From Acidobacteriota bacterium (GTDB lineage: Bacteria > Acidobacteriota > Terriglobia > Bryobacterales > Bryobacteraceae), in contig JAKAJI010000005.1 of the NCBI GenBank assembly GCA_021813825.1, forward strand, positions 1 through 42,736: DNA of 42,736 nucleotides. The letters run 5' to 3'. Shown piece after piece: positions 37,900-42,736 of this stretch (position 1 is its first letter; each line of letters begins with the position of its first letter). Below the pieces are notes generated by a model. That model had not been told where the DNA came from, did no database searches, and was given only the letters and a program-made list of their open reading frames with translations. Both the position numbers and the translations under genes were made by a program.

Positions 37900-38652
37900 T
37901 TACTTCGCCACTTCCCAGTAGCAGCTCTTGCCACCCGGCGCAAACGGATTGCTGCTGATCACCTTCCGCTTGCCATCCTGCACCGTGCCTTCCGGGGACG
38001 AATCCCCTTCCTGGCAGGCGTAGAAGCCCGCGCCCATGTCGCGTCCCGGCCCGTTGGCATTGGCCGGCGACGCACTCCTGACGTCCGGCTGCACCGGCGC
38101 GGCGTTGGTCACCACCGGCGCCGAAGCTGCCGGCGCGCTTTGCGCGTCCTGCACGGGCGCCGACGTGTCCACCAGTTCCGCCAGGGTCTTGTCGAACTGC
38201 TTGCCATCCCACTCAAAGACCACGTCGGTGTTATTGATGGAGACGATTTTGAACTCCCCGATCAAATCCCCGGCCTGGTAGCTTCCCTGTTCCTTCTTGT
38301 TTGGCAGGCTCAGAATCACGGTCGGTGGTACGCTTCCAAAGATCATGACGCCGTGAGCGACCGGAAAAGGCGGAACCGGCTTCTCAACAATTTTCGGTGG
38401 GGGCAAAATGACGGTGGGATTCCGGTCCGGCGAGAAAAGCATCTTCTGCGCCACGTCGGAATACTGCGCCGGGCTCACGGGCGCCACTTGCGGTTGGGGG
38501 GCGAGCTTTGGGGGAGGCACGGGCTTGGGACGCGAAGTTTCGAGCATCCGCTCGCGTTGCCGGGCGCCGGCAATTTCCTGGTGCACCTTGATGCCAAGCA
38601 GCACCGCGGCCGCCGCCAGAACCACGTTGAAAAGCAGCAGTTTCCGCCTCAC
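37900..38652 (-). CDS. GspC-like inner-membrane T2SS protein
   Basis: N-terminal TM, Pro-rich linker, QKMLFSPDRNPTVILPPP, then GVMIFGSVPPTVILSLPNKKEQGSYQAGDLIGEFKIVSINNTDVVFEWDGKQ, GspC HR-domain-like. Confidence 0.65.
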   Translation of the reverse strand: MRRKLLLFNVVLAAAAVLLGIKVHQEIAGARQRERMLETSRPKPVPPPKLAPQPQVAPVSPAQYSDVAQKMLFSPDRNPTVILPPPKIVEKPVPPFPVAHGVMIFGSVPPTVILSLPNKKEQGSYQAGDLIGEFKIVSINNTDVVFEWDGKQFDKTLAELVDTSAPVQDAQSAPAASAPVVTNAAPVQPDVRSASPANANGPGRDMGAGFYACQEGDSSPEGTVQDGKRKVISSNPFAPGGKSCYWEVAK

Positions 38653-39242
38653 AGCGACGGCCCCAGCTTTCTGGCGGGAACGAGCTTGCGCGGTACCACG
38701 CCCAACACCGCTAACCGCACGGTCATAGTCTTGTCTTTCGCGTTTGCCGCGCCGATGCGCAACTGGTCGGTGGCGACCAGTTCCGGCGCCGCCGTGATGT
38801 CGGCCAGCATGTTCACAAGCTGCTCAATGCGGCAGTTAAACGTCACCGCCACCGGCACCAGACCGTAGGCGCCATACGGGGCGGGCTGGCCGAGTTCGGT
38901 TTGCTGAAAATCCACCGGGGGATTGGCGTTCTTGGCGACGCGCTTGAGAATTTCGAGCACCTGTGCCTGTGCCTGTGGCGCAGTTTCGGCCTGAATCAAG
39001 CCCTTCTCCCGGCGGGCGAGGTCCGCATTGGCCTGATCGAGAATCTTCGCCTTCGCCGGCGCCTCAGATGCGAGTTTGCGAAGCTGCTCCAGCCGCTGGC
39101 GAGAGATTTCGACCGGCACTGCCGCCGACACCACCGTCTTCGGCGCCTTGGGCGGCGCCGTCGCGATCCAGATGATTCCCGCAACAACAACGGCAATCCC
39201 GAGCGCGATGAGCGCACGCTTGTCGCGATCGCCGATGGTCAC
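38649..39242 (-). CDS. GspM/PilO-like protein
   Basis: N-terminal TM, coiled region, ferredoxin-like C-terminus; position between GspL- and GspC-like genes; ATGA overlaps. Confidence 0.6.
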   Translation of the reverse strand: MTIGDRDKRALIALGIAVVVAGIIWIATAPPKAPKTVVSAAVPVEISRQRLEQLRKLASEAPAKAKILDQANADLARREKGLIQAETAPQAQAQVLEILKRVAKNANPPVDFQQTELGQPAPYGAYGLVPVAVTFNCRIEQLVNMLADITAAPELVATDQLRIGAANAKDKTMTVRLAVLGVVPRKLVPARKLGPSL

Positions 39243-40570
39243 GGGTTGACTCCCTTTCGATAGGTCCGGATACGGAAGTTCTCCATGTTTCCCACCCGCG
39301 CCAGCGGCATCGTGAACTCGGAGTTGTGAAATTTCGGCGAGGCATCGAGCAGTTTCAGCAGTGCGGCGGCCTGCGCCGTGTCACCCGCAATCTGCACTTC
39401 GCGGTCGTTCATGTCGAGACCACGCAGCCAAGTCGGCGGCGCCAGGATGCGGGTGAGCTCGGCCAGGGTATCCATACTTTCTTTCGAACGGGCCCGGAAC
39501 GAATCAAGCGCCTGTATCCGCGCCTGTGTCTCCGCGATTTTCCGGTCGAGATCCCGCGTGTGGTTCGCCTGCAGTGTGGCCTGCCGGATTTCGCCGGCCA
39601 ACTCCTCCTCGTAGCGATGCTTTTCCACCGCCGCTGAAATGCCCAGCGCTCCGGCCAGCACCAGCACCACCGCCGCCAGGGCCGCGGTTGGAATAAACAG
39701 CGCGCGCGAATCCGTTTGCCGGAGCGCCTGTGGCAACAGGTTCAGGGGCGGAGCGAGCTTGGGGCACGCGCTTTCAAGCGCAGCCGCGTAGGAGGCTGCG
39801 CCCGCCGCAACATCAAATTCCTCCGGTGCGGCCAGCGGGGCCGGCAAGAGGCCGGCGAAGTCCACGGCTTCCATCGCCGGCTCCAGGCGCAACTCGGACA
39901 CCGCCAGCGCCCGCGCCTGATCGGGGCTGCCCTCCACCACCGCCGACCACACTCCCCGCGCCGCGCTTTCGCCGTAGATCTCCACGGCGTCGCCAGCCTG
40001 GCGCAGCGCGACCGCCCCCTCCGGGTTGGGCAGAGTCAGAAGGCGCGACGCGCCATAGAGCGCTGAGGCGGTGAAGGTGAACGCCGCTACACGCACGCCC
40101 GCCTCGGTGAACAGTGCGGTGTATGTGTCCAGCACGTCGCGCCGCACAATTCCCACGAGCGCCGCCGCGTGGCCGGCCACCGGAGCCCAGCCCCAATATA
40201 CGTCGTCTTCCGGGTAAGGATGCAGCGAGTCGATATGCAGGGCCAGCGCCGCCTCCATGTCTTTCGGCGCGACACCCGGCAGCGGCACCTGCCGGACCGT
40301 CACTTCCTCCCGCCGCAGCAGCGCCACCGCCGATAGATGTCCCAGCCCAAGCTTGCCGAGAAATGAACTGTAGACGGCGCCCCACGCCGCGGCCGGTTCT
40401 TTGCGGAAACCGTGAATGGAGAGCACGCCCGGGATCCGCACGCCTTGCGGACGAACCCGCGCGGCGACCACAGTCAGGTCGGCCTCGCCGATCTCGATGC
40501 CCACGCCCGAGCCCCAGGCGAGCCACTTTTTCCACTGGGCCATTGTCTGGCCCAATCCGGCCGCGCTCAC
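39239..40570 (-). CDS. GspL-like protein (PilM-like actin-fold domain plus PilN-like domain)
   Basis: GVGIEIGEADLTVVAARVR; LPGVAPKDMEAALALHIDSLHPYPEDDVYWGW; TM near aa 310; PilN-like C-terminus LTRILAPPTWLRGLDMNDREVQIAGDTAQAAALLKLLD. Confidence 0.72.
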   Translation of the reverse strand: MSAAGLGQTMAQWKKWLAWGSGVGIEIGEADLTVVAARVRPQGVRIPGVLSIHGFRKEPAAAWGAVYSSFLGKLGLGHLSAVALLRREEVTVRQVPLPGVAPKDMEAALALHIDSLHPYPEDDVYWGWAPVAGHAAALVGIVRRDVLDTYTALFTEAGVRVAAFTFTASALYGASRLLTLPNPEGAVALRQAGDAVEIYGESAARGVWSAVVEGSPDQARALAVSELRLEPAMEAVDFAGLLPAPLAAPEEFDVAAGAASYAAALESACPKLAPPLNLLPQALRQTDSRALFIPTAALAAVVLVLAGALGISAAVEKHRYEEELAGEIRQATLQANHTRDLDRKIAETQARIQALDSFRARSKESMDTLAELTRILAPPTWLRGLDMNDREVQIAGDTAQAAALLKLLDASPKFHNSEFTMPLARVGNMENFRIRTYRKGVNP

Positions 40571-41619
40571 TGGGCTGTCTCCTGGCTTCGTTCGCCTTGG
40601 ACCGGTGCGGGAGCCGGCGCGAGACTGCGAAGCGGGGGTGTGCCGTCGTACCAGCGCATGAACTCGTAGGGAGGATCGTAGCCCTGCGGCATCATTTTTA
40701 CCAACGCGGAGACGGTGCGGCGAAGATCCGACAGCCGTCCGTCAGGCAGGCGGAACTGCGCGGTGGCACGAATGGTCCACATGGTCATGCCGCCGAGTCC
40801 GAGCCGCCCGAAGCCGGGCGCTCCCTGCGCGAAGACCGCGGCATCGCCGACCTGGGTGAACGGCATCGCGTTCCGGCGGGCCACCAGGGCCTGAATCGCG
40901 CCCGGATTCAGCCCGAGCATCGCCAGCACGGCAGGCTGCACCGTGTTGATGTCGATATTGCTCATCACCCCGTACGGCGACACGCAGTCCCGCAGCCCGC
41001 CATAGGGCTGTAGACCGCCGTCCTGGGTGGGCCGGTAGCCGCCATAGAAAATATCGGGAGTCATTCCTGGCACGAGGAGCAGTTCCTCGTTCTCCTCGAT
41101 AGACGCGTGCCGCGCCCGGAAAGACGAACCATTGCCGAGAATCGCGGCATCCAGGGGCGCATATCCGCCGCCCGGCGCCGGCGACCGCCAGTAGAGGATG
41201 CCGGCCGCGATCCCCATCGCCTGCTCTCCCGGCACACCCAGAGCCACGAGCAGATTCGTCAACTGGTCCTGCGGAATCTGGTTGATGTTCAACTTCGACG
41301 TCTCCGGAATGATCTCGACGTCGGCGGCGCCCTCCGGATAGTCGAAGTGATGGCGGGGCATGGGAGCGGTATAGAACATCGGCTGGCCGTTCGGCCCAGT
41401 GATGCCGGCGAAACCCCACTGCATCCACATCACCATGCGCTCGATTGAGCCAGTGGCAATGTAGTAGGCGCGGAGAGAATCGGCTTCCGTGGCGGCGCGC
41501 TCGGTCTCGGCGCGCACGGTGCTCGCCACCGTGAACGCGATCGCCGCAAGCGCAGCCGTCATCCACAGCACCACGAGCAGAGCGGAGCCTCTTTCGTTTT
41601 TGGGCCGGTTACGGATCAT
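40567..41619 (-). CDS. gspK: Type II secretion GspK-like minor pseudopilin
   Basis: RGSALLVVLWMTAALAAIAFTVASTVRAETERAATEADSLRAYYIATGSIERMV; DVEIIPETSKLNINQIPQDQLTNLLVALGV. Confidence 0.88.
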   Translation of the reverse strand: MIRNRPKNERGSALLVVLWMTAALAAIAFTVASTVRAETERAATEADSLRAYYIATGSIERMVMWMQWGFAGITGPNGQPMFYTAPMPRHHFDYPEGAADVEIIPETSKLNINQIPQDQLTNLLVALGVPGEQAMGIAAGILYWRSPAPGGGYAPLDAAILGNGSSFRARHASIEENEELLLVPGMTPDIFYGGYRPTQDGGLQPYGGLRDCVSPYGVMSNIDINTVQPAVLAMLGLNPGAIQALVARRNAMPFTQVGDAAVFAQGAPGFGRLGLGGMTMWTIRATAQFRLPDGRLSDLRRTVSALVKMMPQGYDPPYEFMRWYDGTPPLRSLAPAPAPVQGERSQETAQ

Positions 41620-42340
41620 AAGGAAACAGAGGATCCCGCGTCACATGCACCGGCAGGGTCAACGGCAGAAGTTGCACCGCGGAAGGGTCGGGGTTGAGCG
41701 GCGCCATATCGATCCGGATCGCGTCCGGCAGTTTGAGCTGGTCCCATACCGGTACCCACCGCGCGGGCTTGCCCGGCTGGGCCGGTATGCGATAGGAAAA
41801 CTGGCAGGCGGCGAGTTTGTCGGCCAGCACGAAGGAACCCGGGCCGACCTCGATCGGCCGATAGACGGGCATCGGTTGACCAAGCGGGGTGGGCTGAAAA
41901 CCCGTGCACAACGCGCCTGCGGCGTACGGCCCGCCGTAGATCCGCTCGTTCAACACGAGCCGGACGCCCACCCCGTCCTCGATCGGGGCGACCTGATACT
42001 CGAGAATCCGCGGCACGCCGCGCCCGCCGTCCTGGAGAGAGAACGTGGACACAAACCGCATCGACTGCGGCTGGCCCTCGAAAAACGTTACCTTTTGCGC
42101 GCCGGCGGTCTGCAGATTGTTTCCCAGGCAGGGCGCGGAGATGGGCATCAGACCCGCCACTTGCTGTTCCATGACGCGCTCGGTGCCCGTTACGCGGCGA
42201 TTGTGCATCAGCCGGTCCTGGGATTTCTGCATGGCTTTGAATCCGGTATCCATCGCCATCACGAGTCCGAGCGAGATCAAGGCCACCAGCGTCACCGCGA
42301 TGACCACCTCGATCAGCGTGAATCCACTCTCCCGGGTCAT
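41609..42340 (-). CDS. gspJ: Type II secretion GspJ-like minor pseudopilin
   Basis: MTRESGFTLIEVVIAVTLVALISLGLVMAMDTGF prepilin signal; ATG at 42340 preferred over the track start 42418. Confidence 0.8.
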   Translation of the reverse strand: MTRESGFTLIEVVIAVTLVALISLGLVMAMDTGFKAMQKSQDRLMHNRRVTGTERVMEQQVAGLMPISAPCLGNNLQTAGAQKVTFFEGQPQSMRFVSTFSLQDGGRGVPRILEYQVAPIEDGVGVRLVLNERIYGGPYAAGALCTGFQPTPLGQPMPVYRPIEVGPGSFVLADKLAACQFSYRIPAQPGKPARWVPVWDQLKLPDAIRIDMAPLNPDPSAVQLLPLTLPVHVTRDPLFPYDP

Positions 42341-42736
42341 GGCTGGCCTGGAAGCCCGGGACGCGCGATCCGGTAGCCGGACAGCTTGTAGCTGCGCCGG
42401 TTCTGCCCGTCCATCCACCCCACTTCCACTTCGAGCCGCTCGATCACGCGCGCACCCGGCGGCAGGTTCCCCGGCGGGGCTTCGAAGACGGTGGCCATCG
42501 CGCGCCAGTTTACGGGGATGCCGCCGGTCACCGAGGGATCCCAGGCGCCGTCGATCTCCGTGTTGACAGGCAAGCCCGGAGCGATCAGCAACTCATCCAT
42601 CTTCTGGCGGGCGAGCAGCGCGGCTCGGTCGGTTTCGGTAATCCGCGAAGCGTTCCGCAGCGAAGTGGTCAACGCGCTCATCAGCGACACGGTGGCTATG
42701 CCCATAATCGCCGTAGCCACGAGAACCTCGAGCAGC
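42337..42736 (-). CDS. gspI: GspI-like minor pseudopilin (partial, N-terminus beyond window)
   Basis: Reads LLEVLVATAIMGIATVSLMSALTTSLRNASRITETDRAALLARQKMDELL at the window edge; ATGA overlap with gspJ. Confidence 0.78.
   Translation of the reverse strand, partial: LLEVLVATAIMGIATVSLMSALTTSLRNASRITETDRAALLARQKMDELLIAPGLPVNTEIDGAWDPSVTGGIPVNWRAMATVFEAPPGNLPPGARVIERLEVEVGWMDGQNRRSYKLSGYRIARPGLPGQP

Overview
High-GC bacterial chromosomal window. Soli_cterm (TIGR03437)-like and Big-1-like secreted proteins point to an Acidobacteria / Solibacter-Bryobacter type lineage (inference). I see about 35 protein-coding genes, no tRNA or rRNA, no CRISPR array and no transposase. Main blocks: (1) the edge of a heptose kinase / nucleotidyltransferase locus (minus strand); (2) a five-gene minus-strand cluster of exported enzymes, three with twin-arginine leaders (SelA-fold PLP enzyme, PIG-L deacetylase, DUF362 protein, unknown, amidohydrolase); (3) a plus-strand signalling cassette: LiaF-like membrane protein, LytS-type histidine kinase, and one ORF fusing a Hanks-type Ser/Thr kinase, a receiver domain and a LytTR DNA-binding domain; (4) SDR + glycogen debranching enzyme, then a molybdopterin / 2Fe-2S oxidoreductase pair; (5) recA, HU, TatA, a Yip1-like protein, an orphan FliA-like sigma factor, SppA, a NarL/FixJ-type two-component pair, prolyl oligopeptidase, Rieske protein, MutM; (6) two large secreted proteins; (7) a type II secretion cluster (I-J-K-L-M-C-X-D order) whose secretin carries a Met/Gly/Tyr-rich tandem repeat inserted where the N3 domain would be. 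Best candidates for follow-up: the kinase-REC-LytTR fusion cassette, the secretin repeat insert, the Tat-exported PLP-enzyme cluster, tandem palindromes upstream of the sigma factor, and two small ORFs absent from the supplied track. All family names are from my reading of motifs; no database search was run.
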